Source: Dendrophyllia cribrosa
Taxonomy: Eukaryota; Cnidaria; Anthozoa; Scleractinia; Dendrophylliidae
Length of the DNA stretch: 64,000 nucleotides
Assembly: GCA_024195265.1 (NCBI GenBank)
Contig: JAJLRJ010000001.1
Span: forward strand, 56,826,202-56,890,201
Reading direction: 5' to 3'
Part shown: piece after piece, positions 20,769 through 32,666 of the stretch
How positions within the stretch are numbered: the stretch's first letter is position 1
How the letters are laid out: each line of letters starts with the position of its first letter
Translations under genes and position numbers: made by a program
Notes under the pieces: generated by a model
What the model saw: only the letters and a program-made list of their open reading frames with translations
Databases searched by the model: none
Told to the model about the DNA's origin: nothing

Positions 20769-23189
20769 AAGGGGCCGACCGTTTGACTTTTTTTAGGGGG
20801 GGGGGGGGGGGGGGAGGGTTAGGTGATTTCAGAAAAAAATATCCTGCAGACTCATTTTGAGGGAAAAAAAGTATTGCAAGGAAATACCTCGTGAAAAAAA
20901 ATTCCTACACTGATCTTGAGCAAGGGAAAAAAAATCCTACCAAGGTCTTTTCATGCCAATGCATTGGAATTTGTTTGTCACCTTCTGTACACTTTGTAAA
21001 TCAAAGTACAGTCAAATGACTAACATTTTTATGCAGTATGTCTGGTGTATATGTTGCAGCTAAAATCCATTCTCAGGTTAAACCAGAATTTCCTTTGTCT
21101 CCTGGCTAGGCACTTTTTATTCATGATTAGGGTTAGAAAAACAAAGGAAATCCAGATGAAATCAGGTTGAATACTGCTTTAACCTCGGAGACCAGATTTC
21201 ACCTACAGCATATATAATGCTGGCTATGAAAGAATGACTGTTGTCTGTCTTTATATTAAAAAAGAGTTCAATCCCCACAGGATTAGCTTGGGACACCAAT
21301 ATGGCCACCGTTTTATTGTTTTGGGACACCAACATGGCCGCCGTGACGTCATGTGAAAACACTCCATAGCTTGGATAAAATTGCGATTATTGCTTTGGCA
21401 TTTTACATTATCGCACTCTAAGGTTACCTTTACCTTTTTATTTTGAAATAAATTTGAACTAAAGTTTTCCATAAATAACTTATTTTAGTATAAGACCTGC
21501 CATTTTTATTTAATACAATGCTGGGAAAATAAACATAGACAGACACTTTTTAATATTGGAAAAAAGACCAACAGGAACATGATAGTACATTGTAGCATTT
21601 ATTACAATAGAAAGACATACATGTAAATAAAACTCAGAAATATTCTAACATAAACGTGATGTTAACAGGCAATATACTGTTCAAAGAGATACATCTGTTT
21701 TGTTTATCATTTTCAAAAGCATAACATTTTCTTACTATATAATATATCTTGAGAATAGTGTGTAAAATGGGGTTGGCAGGCCTGCACGACTCTTACCTCA
21801 TGTTTTTAATGCCATTTGCGAAAGCCGCGTGCAACGGACTAGTAGTCAAGTCTGTCGGTTGTGGTTTCCCGTGGTGTTGCGCTTGTAGATCGTTTTGACC
21901 TCATTTTAGCGTCCTTGTTTGCCTGGCGGTTGGTGTGTTGTTTTCGCCATTAATATCGGCATGGAGATTTTTATGTAGGAAAGGTTTGAATTTCTCTAAC
22001 TTTTCTCTCTGAAATACCGGACATGACAGGATCTGAACTGATCTGTTAGCCGTGAATGTCCAGTTCCTGCAATTAATGTCACGCTGGGCCCAGCTTTTTT
22101 AGTTTTGTCTTTGCTTGATTTTAGTTTTCAGGATCCAAGCTATATAGCAGAGAGAGTTGAAGCTTAATAAGCCATTCAACTTGTAGTTTGTCTCAGTCAA
22201 GGCTGTAATTTTAGCTTCCATTCGCTACGCTTTATAGCTGCGTAGAGCTCGATGTTTATACTAAAACCTCCCTTGGCAATTTTGATAGTCTAGCGAATGT
22301 TTCGTTTACGCCCTCAGACCTTCTATGCAGGCCATCACTACACCTGCAAGATCCGTATGCAAGGGCAGTGGATGACCTACGATGGTCTTAAAGAAATGCA
22401 CTGTCAAGGAACAGGACTCACCAATGCACACTGTAGGAAAGGGGACCCCTTCTCATTGCTTTTATGTTCAGATATAGTCTAAAGTGCTCCCTCATAAGTT
22501 GGTGGATCAACAGAATTCATTTCAGTTTCCATCTTCTAAAGTCTCTTTAAAGCTAGTGTTTTTCAACTTTTTTTTAACAGTACTCAGTGCTCTCGATGGA
22601 AGACAGACTTATTTTACACCACCATTTTTCAGGTCAGATGTTATTTCAAGAAAACAATGATACGGCGTGGCTTTGATCTTTATACACTAAACTCTCAGGG
22701 AAATAACCTCTGAACATAGTCAAAGCAAGGGGGTGGGTTCTCCCTACAGTGTACATTCATGCAAGATGCCAAAAAGTTAACTTTAAGTGATATATAGAAA
22801 ATGGAGAAAGTTTAAGGGAATTTATTAAAGGTCAGTAATGGTACATTTATAATCTTGGTATTGAAAGCCAAAGAACAAAAATTCTAATAATGTTAATTTC
22901 CATGACACTTTACGCAGAGCAGTCCAACATTTAAGTGTTAAATGTGGTTTTCCTATAGGCAAGCAGTTATGTTAAACTTATGCTCACACATCCTTGATTT
23001 TGAAAAAAAAAATGTGTTAAAAAAAAAAATCTTACATGGTGTATAACGCTGAAAAAAAAATCGACACCCTTGTACGTCAGAAAAAAAATTCCACCGCCAG
23101 CGGTTTGGGAAAAAATTCTTACCCAAACCTAATCACTCAACCCTCCCCTCCCCCCCCCCCCCCCCCCGCAAGTCAACTGGTCGGCCCCT
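20769..23189. mobile_element. 2.4-kb element with poly-G/poly-C terminal inverted repeats
   Basis: The left end aaggggccgaccgtttgac, a G run, agggttaggtga and several gaaaaaaa blocks up to about 20960 are mirrored at the right end (22980-23189) by ttttttc blocks, tcactcaaccctcccctc, a C run and caactggtcggccccttag. The pair defines a probable DNA transposon, with the exon-like frame 22331-22482 inside. No transposase motif was recognised. Confidence 0.5.
22331..22482 (+). pseudogene. terminal-exon-like fragment, USP-peptidase-like C-terminus
   Basis: After a ttctatgcag acceptor a phase-1 frame encodes HHYTCKIRMQGQWMTYDGLK and ends at a TAA. The pattern H-Y-T, then W, then YDG(L/M)K is the end of ubiquitin-specific-peptidase-like folds (catalytic His region). 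No upstream exon with the Cys box was found, so this is a fragment of a multicopy gene or of a transposon-carried exon. It sits inside the 20769-23189 element. Identification is from motif shape only. Confidence 0.3.
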
Positions 23190-23261
23190 TAGTTTACTTT
23201 GTTCCTTTGATAGGGCAGCTTTCAATATGTGTGCCGTAAAGCCGAAACCAAAGTTCTCACT

Positions 23262-23467
23262 CTGGCCAATCACAACAGACGCAGACAATCCAATGAACCA
23301 ATCAAAACTCGAAGGAAATAGCCGGCGCTAAGCGCAGGAAATCGCGTACGAGCAAGTCACGATTGGTTGAGAAAGTGGCGCGAGATTTTTTAGCCAATCA
23401 CAAAGCGTAGCAATGCAAAACTAAAGCAATTGCGAAATTATTTTCGACACTCAATCGAAAACCGCTC
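23262..23467. mobile_element. CCAAT-rich MITE, copy 2
   Basis: It shares caatcacaacagacgcagac, aatccaatgaaccaatc, gcaagtcacgattggttgag, agccaatcacaaagcgtagc and the end gacactcaatcgaaaaccgc with copies at 11526 and 28045. The left terminus is eroded. Confidence 0.7.
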
Positions 23468-24502
23468 TATAACAAAACTTTTTAACTTTACAGAGATTCT
23501 ATGTGAAAATATGATTGTCAAGAATATTCATTGCAGGCAGACATAATTTATGATTACAGTTATGAATGCTAAGCTTCTCTATACACCTGCTATCTTCATT
23601 CGGGCATTTCCTACAATTATAGGATAGCTCCAGAAAAATAGTTTCATTCCAAATGAACCGAAAATCTGATTGTCCCAATAAAAATCTTACAAACTTGATT
23701 CAGGTCGGAATAGAGCGCGTCTGACTGATATATCGGCAGTTTGAACCGAAACAAAGGTACTGGGGACAATTCGATGGCGTTATTATGTCAATTTGGAAGC
23801 GACATCTTTATTACTTAATGTAAGAACGATTCATACGTTCATACATCAATTTGTGAAGAAAACGGAATACTCCAAAATAATCTGTATTCAAATCAGCTCT
23901 TAAAAAAGTATTTTGTGAGTATTGTGTGACTTTTAGGAATGTTTGAAATAAAGAAACGGGGTTGAGGTGGTGAATTTGAACAATAAAAAAATAATGAGCA
24001 GATAGATGCCAAAATATTTTGCTATCAACCTAGATTACTCTTGCGTGGGTATTGACTGTTGTTGGTTTGTCAAAACTTTAATATTTCCCGTCTTCTATCC
24101 CTTCTTTAAAGCTCTAACTATTTCATCGAAATTCAACATTTCATCGAAATGTAACATAACGTTTTGTGATTCCATTTATTTCATAGTCAGCTGAATTTTT
24201 CGACGTTTTCCATAAGTTTAGAGCAAGTAAACATTAAATGTAACACAAGTGTTCCTTTAAGGCCGGATGTCTATTGATTATCGCGTAATGACTGTCCAGA
24301 AAATATGTAAAAAGGCATAACCATTGTTTCTGAGTGCCATAGACCTTTTTCATAATCGAGGCCGATGTTTTAATATGTTTATCAGTTTATCAGCCTCGTT
24401 AGCGTGTACAAAATTCCAAAGAATTTTAACTTTAAAATGAGGCCAGTTAAGCTAACTGAACATACCTATAAAAGACTAAATAAATCGGTCGCCATTATTT
24501 CG
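23468..24502. other. non-coding stretch 3' of the NXPE-like gene
   Basis: Nothing recognised on either strand. It should contain the 3' untranslated region of the minus-strand NXPE-like gene. Confidence 0.4.
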
Positions 24503-24912
24503 TCAAGTTCGACTGTTGGTAGTGTCTTGTCGATTTTTATTTATTTCCTCCATAACGAACGCCAACAGTTGATCTTCAGCTGCCCTCTGCGCGTTTTCAT
24601 TGTAGTGCACGTGATCCAGTGTGCCGTTAGGATACGAAGCGGTCATGGAATACACGTCCAGTACAGGGATACCAGCTTTGCACATGGCACTAGTCGCGTA
24701 TTTATGGAACAACTCCAGTCTCTGGAAAAATAACGATGGGGAAGAATTAGATACCGAATGCAATAAAACGATTATAATTATTATTATTATTATTATTATT
24801 AATATTAATATTCCATAACAAATTGACTCAGTAACATTGCTGGAGATGACACTGGTCCTGGTCAAGTGGCAACAAGCCACCTTAGATCCCAAGGACTCTA
24901 GGACTCTAGGAC

Positions 24913-24944
<32 letters not shown>

Positions 24945-27900
24945 ATTGATTAATAATTAATAAGTTTTCTTTTTTTAACTAGGGTTTTTAATATTTTGTA
25001 AACATTGTAAATTAATGGTTGATGATTTAATTAATAAATTATTATTATTATTTTACACTTAAACAAGCTTGCTTAAGTTTGCGCTCTATTTACGGCATGT
25101 TAAAAAAAAAAAATCAAAGGATACCATTTTACGGCTTTCTCAAGATTCTCAATACATGATATCACAATGAAGAAAGCAGCCTATCGCATGGATTTGTTTT
25201 CCTTGAGAATTGTACTCCATTTGGAATGGGAAGGTTGCCTTAGTCTTATCTCAACGTTAACTGGATAAAACTTCCTGCCGTAATTTAGCAGCAACTTCTA
25301 ACCAATAAACAAACATGCCAGTATCTGGGCGTAGATATTATCGTCCTGGTATAAATCCGTCTAGATATAAATTCGGTTGCTTTAGTCGAATTTTGTGGCA
25401 AAATTCGCCTTCAGGTGATTCGACTGTTACAACGTCTTGAAGATGTGCTAACAGACGGATAACCCGTCTAAGACGGATAATTCTTCTCTGAATTGATGCC
25501 TAGACGGAAAACATCGATGGCTTTCGACTTTTATAGTAAAAATTCTTTTGAATATTGCACGTGCTAACGAGGCTAGTCAGGCTCATTAGCATGAATATAA
25601 AAGAATAATGAATCGGCCTTCATTTATATTTATAATATCCAGGTTTCAACTCGGTCTAAAAATAACAAAACATGCGTCGCGATCCCTCTCATGCATACGT
25701 CAAAATTCGTTCTCGGATTTATATCAAGACGGGTTATCCGCCTGGCGGATAACCCGTCTAGACGGATAATTTGTCTCTAGTATAAATTGGGCCATTCAAA
25801 ACGTGCTGACAGACGAATTAGCCGAGGACGAATTTTGCCCCATAATTTGTCTGAACACCGAATTTATATCTACACGTATCCGTCTCAGAAGAATAATTCA
25901 TCTAAACACCGAATTTATATCTACACGAATTATCCGTCTCTTCACGAATAATTCGTCTCTAGTATAAAGTCGGCCAATGTCGTCCAACAGCTAGTGCGCG
26001 ACGAGGACTAAATAAATGTTAGTAAGAAAGGGAATATATAAATGCGAATAGAGTGTTTATCAGTTCCAGAAGCCCTATTTTAAAGATATTTCTATTTCGT
26101 ATTTGCTTAGATCTTTTTTTATGGTAATCATTATTTTTCAATGTTATCATACCTGATGAGTATGGAATCTCCAATGAGTTTTATTCCTTGGAAGTTCCGC
26201 GAACATTAAATGAGTCTTTTCTTTTTCTATGGAAGTTGTCGTTTTCCACACGACAATGGGCATGTTTCGATTTCCAACATAAACCTTGCTCTTTATAAGT
26301 TTTAGCACGCTATCTACGAGGTCTTTGTAAGTTGTAAAATTGAGTGATATAGGGTAATGTACGCCAATATTGAACAGAAAAACACTGTTCTGACTTCTCA
26401 TTGCGGGCGAATTGAGAATTTTAGTCATATATTGAAGGATAACTGTTTTGTTGAAATCGTTTGCTTCAAATTTTGACTTGGCCTCTTCCACGCTTGTCAG
26501 CTGAAAAATGAATAAAAATAGAAAAGCGATTGAATACGTTTTAATGTTCCCAACCCATGAGAGTAAGTGAGACAACAACAGATTGTGGGATAAAGGGGTA
26601 GGGGAGGAAGCACTCCATTCTGGCAAAAATTGTATACAGGTCAGGCTAAACTAAATTTGGAACCTGCCTCCCCAGAGGGCCGAGATCCTCGGTGGGCGAG
26701 GCCTATATCGAGTCCTCCCCTGAGGGCAATCCCCACTGAGCAAGGATACATCCTCCCCAAAGGGCCCCCCCCCTGAGCGAGCCAACATTCTCCCCAGAGG
26801 GCCCCCCAATGAGTGAGGACTTCATGTAATCCTTCCCAGAGAGCGATAATCCCCCATGAGCGAGGTCCTTATGGGACACTCCCCATGGGGCCAACAATCC
26901 CCTCAGAGCGAGGTCCTATCCTATCCAAGTCTATTTCCATGGTTACCGTAGTAACCAGTTGTGAATGGGGCAGATGTTTTAAGACTGTGAGTCCATGGGG
27001 AAAAGTGTGACCTGTATTGGGAGCACTTCATCCCTAACCCAGATTTTATTAAAAGCACAGTAAATTATTGCCTTACAAAGAACACAACGGGAATAGTTAA
27101 ATTTAAAAGGCAATGTTCTCGAATAATGAGATCCGGAGGAAAACAAATCGTAACTTAGAAAGGCAGTCTGTATTTAAAGTGCCGATAAGGCAATGTTTGT
27201 TAAAGTGACTATTGAGTGGCTTATTGCCTTAAACTAACAGTAGAAAAAACATGACTACAGCAACAGCAAAATGATTTCCTCAATGAGGTAAAATGTTGAT
27301 AATAGATCGAACCGGAACAAAGACTGAACAAATACAATGCAAAGAACTTGATAAGTAAATTCACAGTTAAACGAGCTGCTGAATATATGTTAAATATATA
27401 CATAGAAGTAAGGCGAGTGCTAAGAATACCAAGACAAATCTAGGCGCTCACGCGTAATCAAGTACCATGAATATACCATTGTTCATTATGCCTTTCATTC
27501 TGAAATCTTTATGCTTGTAGTCTTTCTACAAGTTCAGCTGTGTTTTACAAGTTCCCCAATTCAATCACACACACAGAGAGAAAGATAGAACAAATGAAAT
27601 AGCTTACTTTTTGCCATCTTCCCTCTCATTCGAGTTTCTATTTTTCTCAGTGCAGAGCCTGATATATGATGTCTTACATGAGTATCTAGCGTCTCTCTAA
27701 CTTTCCGATACAGGCAATCAGATCGATGCTCTCAATAAAAAATAAAAGCAAAAACAACGATAAAACCCCCTAGAACAACTTTAATTATTAACTTTAGTTA
27801 CTGCATAACAAACAACCATGTATGATATGGATGTAGTTATTCAACAAAAATGTTCTGTTATTCCATACCTCATATATCCACATGTATGAGTCTTTGCACT

Positions 27901-30807
27901 TTTTGAAATTCTTTTTACAGATTCCTCGAGATCTCAGCGATTTTAAGAAAGTTTGAGCTACAGAATCACCATATATCCACAAAGTATCTGCCTGTGTGAT
28001 GGGTTTTGCTTTCAATGCAGTTAAAGCATAATCTGTTCAAAATAGAGCAGTTTTCAATTGACTGTCGAAAGTAATTACACAATTGCTTTGGTTTTGCATT
28101 GCTACGCTTTGTGATTGGCTAAAAAATCTCGCGCCACTTTCTCAACCAATCAGAAGTAAAACCAAAACCAATCGTGACTTGCTCGCACGCGTTTTCCCGC
28201 GCTTGGCGCCTGCGACATGTAATTGCTTCGAGCTCTGATTGGTTCATTGGATTGTTTACGACTGCTGTGATTGGTCAGAGTAATTACTTTGGTTTTGGTT
28301 TTACGACACTCAATTGAAAACTGCTCCTATAGAGTAAAATGAATTCGAGATTCATTTATCATCATCGTCATTATCACGACAATTCACAAAAGTGACATTT
28401 ATAGAATAGAATAGAATAGAATAGAATAGAATAGAAACTTTATTAAAGTGTCAAAAGCCATCTAGCTAGGGAAAAAAATCCCTTACTAATTTGGGACACC
28501 AATTAGAGAAAAATTTACAAACTAAAAACTATATACAGTAATATATAAAACATCTACAGTTATCTAATTACAAGATTTTTAATAAAAAAATATATAAAAA
28601 TCAAGAAGAACAGAGGCTACAACCTGCGCAGCCATCATCTAAAAGTTCACTTATATTGAATTGGCGTATCTTGCCTTTGAACGACATTAGGGTTTTGACG
28701 TCCCTGATACTCTTGGGTAGTTTATAACAAAACACTGAGCAAAAGTAACAAGACAACGTTTCGTTTCGTTGTTTTTAATTTCTACAAAATGATTTTGCAC
28801 TAAGTCTTTTGTAGACAAGACAAGTTTGTTATAAGAGAAAAAAGAAAAAGAAAAATACACACAAAACAGTGACAATTCTACACAATAAAGAATAAATTGT
28901 TCTACATGTTTGCCACGTGAAAGTTTGAGTATAAGGCGTTAGTAAAACAAAACTTAGCACTAAACTTACTCTGAACGTACGGCAGCCACACACCTCTGGC
29001 CCATCTACCGAACCCGTTCTGTAACAGGTTGCACGTGATTCCACAAGTTGTTGCTGTCTTCATTGAAAAAGGATCACCAGATTCGAAGTTTCTATGCCCT
29101 ATGAAATTAATAAATTTTCTTCTCACACAAATAATAAAACAATGCAAATCAAAACAAAAGGAAACTCTGCGTTGTCCTTAGTTGTAATAGATGATTCATT
29201 CTGTGGAAATAGGAACAGCACATTGAGCACCATTCAATAAACGATGAAAATGCTTTCTTTTCTGGCTAAAATTGAAATATGTACAAACATTTTTTGTTCT
29301 GTTCCAGCGGCCGCATCTTTTGCTCCAGCTTTCACTCTTATGACCAAAACTCGAAGCATGCAAACATATTTTTTTTCTGTTTCATTTTATCTTTTATTTA
29401 TACTTTAATCCGTTAAAAGCTTTACCTGGAACAACAACGTACTGCGAGGTATCGCAATTTTCTGGCACAGAGAACGTAATGACTGTTTGTCCTCCCAGCG
29501 GCTCCAGTATGTAGTCATCGCCAATGTATCCCAAGATCCCATCGGGCTGATATTTACCTTGGACTGTTCCTATTTGTTGAATACAATAAAAAAACACTAG
29601 GTGTAAAATCTATCCAAAATAACACGTTGAAAAGCGAAAGTTCCATTGCAATATACTTTTATACTTTCTGCAATGTAACAAACACGAGAAGGGGTGTTTC
29701 ATAAGGAATTACAAATATAGATAAGTGGGTATGTGAAAAAAACATAGCGCAGCCGCGCTCTTTTAACGCACTTCGAGGCGGTTTGGATACATAAAGGGAG
29801 GCAGCGTGGTCGACTGGTTAGGGCGCCGGACTTGAAATCCGGAGGTCCCGGGTTCAAGTCCCGCTCTGACCACTAGATGGAGTTGTTTCACGGTAGACCC
29901 GAGTTCAACTCCTCGGCCACGCTTGTGAAATAGCCAACTGGTTTGCCTCCTGCCAGTTGGGATTTTTAAAAATGTTATGTTTAATTTGAATGCTCGGTCC
30001 CACTAGCACTTGTGCTATAAACACTGCCGAGGGTAAATAAAGGATTTTTATTTTTTTATTTATTTATAATGAAACATTATTTCGAATGTTTGAAATAGCT
30101 TCTCAAAATGATCATTAAATACAGAGAAAACGAAGGAATAAAAACGCTAAAAATCTATGCTAATTGAGATCATGGGGTTTCCAAACTACTGTCACGCTAA
30201 TGGTTTTCTTTGTTCAAACCTGAGAAAAAAGATCGGTTTGAGAACTATTAATAAAATGTTGTTGTTTTTTTTTTGCTGTAAATGGCCAGTATGGAACTGA
30301 ATGGATTGCAACCTTAAAAAGTGGGAATAAGGTACGCGTTTTTTTCAGTACTGTGCCGAGTCGATGCAATTAAACAATGACAATGACCAAGCTCTGGACT
30401 TCTGGAAATGCATGTCATTCGATGCACTCATCGACAATGATTAAAGCTCTCTCAACCACCATACCACCTTTACTGCTATTTGAATGCAATATTACTTAAA
30501 AAAGTCTTTTGGTCCCAACCTTTGATGAACCAGTCCACTGGCGGTTCACGCAGACCGTCGCACAGAGTGAAATCTAAGGTGATCTGGGCAAAGTAATCAC
30601 CAGGCTCCATTGCCAAAAATACCACTTCGTACATTCCGTTACCATGGTCCCACACCTGCGGGGCGAGGGATGCTGGGCCTTGTCTGATGTATACTCGCCA
30701 GGCATCGCCACCAAAATTCTTAAAAACGCCATCTCTTGTAACGGACTGGATAAAGAAACGACTAAAGTGGCCTAAGAGAAATGAACTCATTTTAACCATA
30801 TTCAGAC

Positions 30808-30839
<32 letters not shown>

Positions 30840-32183
30840 TAAGAGAAATGAACTCATTTTAAAACTGAATTCAACTTTCAGTTCAACTTTACTTCTGTTA
30901 CCAAATTTTAAATGCAGCACAATAAGAAACTTAAAAGTTCGCCTGGTTCTTCCTGAGTTATTGATTTTTCGTCTCCTTATAAATACACGAGTGGAGGCGC
31001 GGTAGTGAAGTGGTTAGCCTGTGAGGCAGAAACTGTTATCTCATTTTAATCCGTTTTTTATAAATTTTATCTTTCGTCATTTTAGATTTTCCATTTTTTA
31101 TCCAACTTGGTTTTAGTTTAGTGTATTTAGAATAGTTATCAATTTGTAATTAACTTACAATTAACTTAGTTAATTAACTTAAGTCTTGTTATATAATATA
31201 TTTTAAATGCAATTTTTATATTTTGAATCGAGGGCCACAAGTTTGTTAGTTTTTTTTTCACTACTGAGTGAGTGTCACCCTCTTTAAATACGGTCTACTA
31301 TTACTAATTCTATTCTGGTTCCTCCTTGATAAGTGTAGGACATCCAAGTAATATTGCTGATCTCGAGGCTAACGATCGAGGACGATTACTCATTTGCTTG
31401 CCAAAATCATTTGTGCGATCGTGTCTGCGATGTCTGCGATCAGAAGGAAGCCTTGCAAAAGGGCTAATATGTCTTCTATTTTTAGTGTTTCTTGGGAAAC
31501 CAAAGACTTATTTGCACCAATGGAATCCCAGAAATAATGCTCCAATTGGAGCAATTTTTTTTAGTGTGCCTTATGCTGTGGTCACACTAGGGCGAAATAT
31601 GTTTAGTCTGATCACGAATTAAACATGTGTGAAAAGTGTTCACATCAGGCGGCGCATTGCGCGAATCATGATCGAAATAGCTTCAATCTAAGCTGGACGA
31701 AACAAATTAGTGCAAATGTCGCCTCTTTGTTAAACACTGCATTGCCCTTCGTTCCCGAAGGGCTTTACAAGTGAAATTTTAAAATATATCTGTTTTAAGC
31801 AACCATTTTCTTCATGGGGTTGTACTAATCCTTCAGAATAAACAGTAATGTTATAGTTTACCTGCTGGCTGCATCTCCCATTTTCTGATAAAACTACTAT
31901 TCGCATCAGTCCTCCACACGGAATCTACTTGTCGCTGGTCCCAGGCCACTTGTCCTTCACAGCGCTTGGCCATTTCTTCCCAGTCTACCCGCCATCTCTG
32001 CATTCTACACCACTGCTGGTGGAAATTTCGTATGTCATTTTCCTTATTACCTAATATGGGTATAGTGTTCCCGCCCAAATTGTATAGTCTCCATGTGAAA
32101 AACAGGGTTGTTACAGCAACACCAAAGAGAATGACTTTGCTGACAGAGCGTTGAAAGAAGATTCGAAGAGCTCGATATCCCAT
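24503..32183 (-). CDS. NXPE-family type II membrane protein
   Basis: Seven coding exons from the ATG: 32183-31862, 30771-30520, 29569-29426, 29098-28970, 28032-27869, 26500-26153, 24721-24503 (TGA). Together 1578 nt, 525 residues, with all phases matching and the size usual for NXPE proteins (about 550). Seen: a short basic cytosolic tail and a membrane anchor (about residues 15-33), so type II Golgi/secretory topology; an Ig-like/neurexophilin-like region in exons 2 and 3 (VYIRQGPASLAP, PGDYFAQITLDF); then the PC-esterase-like domain with WIYGDS (GDS block), SYMWIYE, WRFHTHQ and the C-terminal DHVHY. GDS plus DxxH fits an SGNH catalytic site. Family knowledge: neurexophilin and PC-esterase domain proteins, linked to modification of secreted glycans. 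Substrate unknown. An upstream acceptor (ctttctag) two bases before the ATG shows a 5' untranslated exon exists. Confidence 0.85.
24778..24943. repeat. two (TTA/ATT)n microsatellites
   Basis: Runs at 24778-24811 and 24912-24943 with a gactctagg duplicate between them (24893-24911). They lie in the last intron of the NXPE-like gene, close to its acceptor. Confidence 0.85.
25340..25990. repeat. internally repetitive element, agacggataa motif
   Basis: The motif nagacggataattcgtct and its variants recur at least eight times in both orientations (about 25455-25505, 25730-25780, 25880-25970), with gtataaat phrases near both ends. It is a foldback-type non-autonomous element in the NXPE-like gene's intron. 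Confidence 0.5.
26153..28032 (-). CDS. PC-esterase core exons 5 and 6 of the NXPE-like gene
   Basis: Exon 28032-27869 (164 nt, phase 1 to 0) holds the WIYGDSVAQTF block with the candidate nucleophile Ser. Exon 26500-26153 (348 nt, phase 0 to 0) holds LFNIGVHYP (the conserved N of SGNH proteins may lie here), VVWKTTTS and WRFHTHQ. The last exon 24721-24503 supplies the DxxH motif. The acceptor of exon 28032 lies 11 bp from a MITE. Confidence 0.8.
26660..26925. repeat. GC-rich degenerate tandem repeat
   Basis: Imperfect repeats of about 45-60 bp built on tccccagagggc, cccctgagcgagg and variants. It lies in an intron of the NXPE-like gene. Confidence 0.6.
28045..28326. mobile_element. CCAAT-rich MITE, copy 3 (most complete)
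   Basis: Ends gagcagttttcaattgac and caattgaaaactgctc form terminal inverted repeats. Inside are several attggtt/ccaat boxes. It inserted just upstream (minus strand) of the acceptor of NXPE exon 28032. Confidence 0.8.
28399..28900 (-). mobile_element. 3' fragment of a LINE retrotransposon
   Basis: On the minus strand a frame reads KLPKSIRDVKTLMSFKGKI and stops at about 28618. This is the common C-terminus of non-LTR reverse transcriptase ORF2 (LP, IR, then a hydrophobic xxFK motif). It is followed by a 3' untranslated part ending in an (attct)n tail at 28399-28437, typical of CR1/L2/RTE-like LINE tails. The frame is broken near 28730. It is 5'-truncated and lies in an NXPE intron. Confidence 0.65.
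29801..30070 (+). mobile_element. tRNA-Ser-derived SINE
   Basis: The head (29801-29873) has tggtcgactggttagggcg (A box), a 5-bp anticodon stem ccgga/tccgg with anticodon TGA, and cgggttcaagtcccg (B box), but no serine-type long variable arm. A tRNA-unrelated body and a T-rich (tttattt)n tail follow to about 30070. It lies in an NXPE intron. Confidence 0.7.
30771..30862. repeat. poly-G tract flanked by a 24-bp duplication at a splice acceptor
   Basis: cctaagagaaatgaactcat plus ttta occurs at 30771-30794 and again at 30838-30861. A poly-G run (30809-30837) and a 14-bp spacer lie between. On the minus strand this duplicates the acceptor tttctcttag of NXPE exon 2. Confidence 0.85.
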
Positions 32184-32439
32184 TCCTAGAAAGCAAACAA
32201 ATATTTAGAGTGAGATTGTAAATGAAACACGCCATCAGTTTTCTTGCCAATCCAGATTATGCCAACCTCGTTCCCAGGGCTTTCCCTTCGAGAGAGGGGC
32301 GACGGGAAAAGATCCTGGCATCGGCTGGTCACGTGGTGTTCTTAAATAATAATTATAACACTAATGTATGCATTCCTGTGGTTTCGGCCCTCAGATGTAC
32401 AAGATGGGTGGATGCTACACTCGGTCCCGCCGAAATACA

Positions 32440-32540
32440 AACTTATTTTCATGTTATATCACCAAATGCCACCAAATATACAACTTTATTAAACAAAAAG
32501 ATTCTATAGAGCAAAACATATGCAATAGTTTGGAAAAATA
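32440..32540. repeat. dispersed repeat shared with 52860-52945
   Basis: Both places contain atatacaac, then an A/T-rich bridge, then aaaaagattctatagagcaa. They are probably fragments of one transposon family. The phrase ctcgttcccagggctttccc at 32268 is also repeat-like. Confidence 0.5.
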
Positions 32541-32666
32541 GTGCAGGATTGCAAGGATGGAAGTGGATTACCGTTCATCAAATTTCATTTCTTGACCGCT
32601 TGTCAAGAAATCAAAATTGTCATCTTGTGGAATTTGTTCAGTCGTTACTTTGTCTCTTTGGTTAAA

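Noticed and set aside
29801..29873. functional tRNA-Ser(TGA)
   Set aside because: The anticodon arm and B box are good, but the long variable arm of serine tRNAs is absent and a SINE body with a T-rich tail follows.
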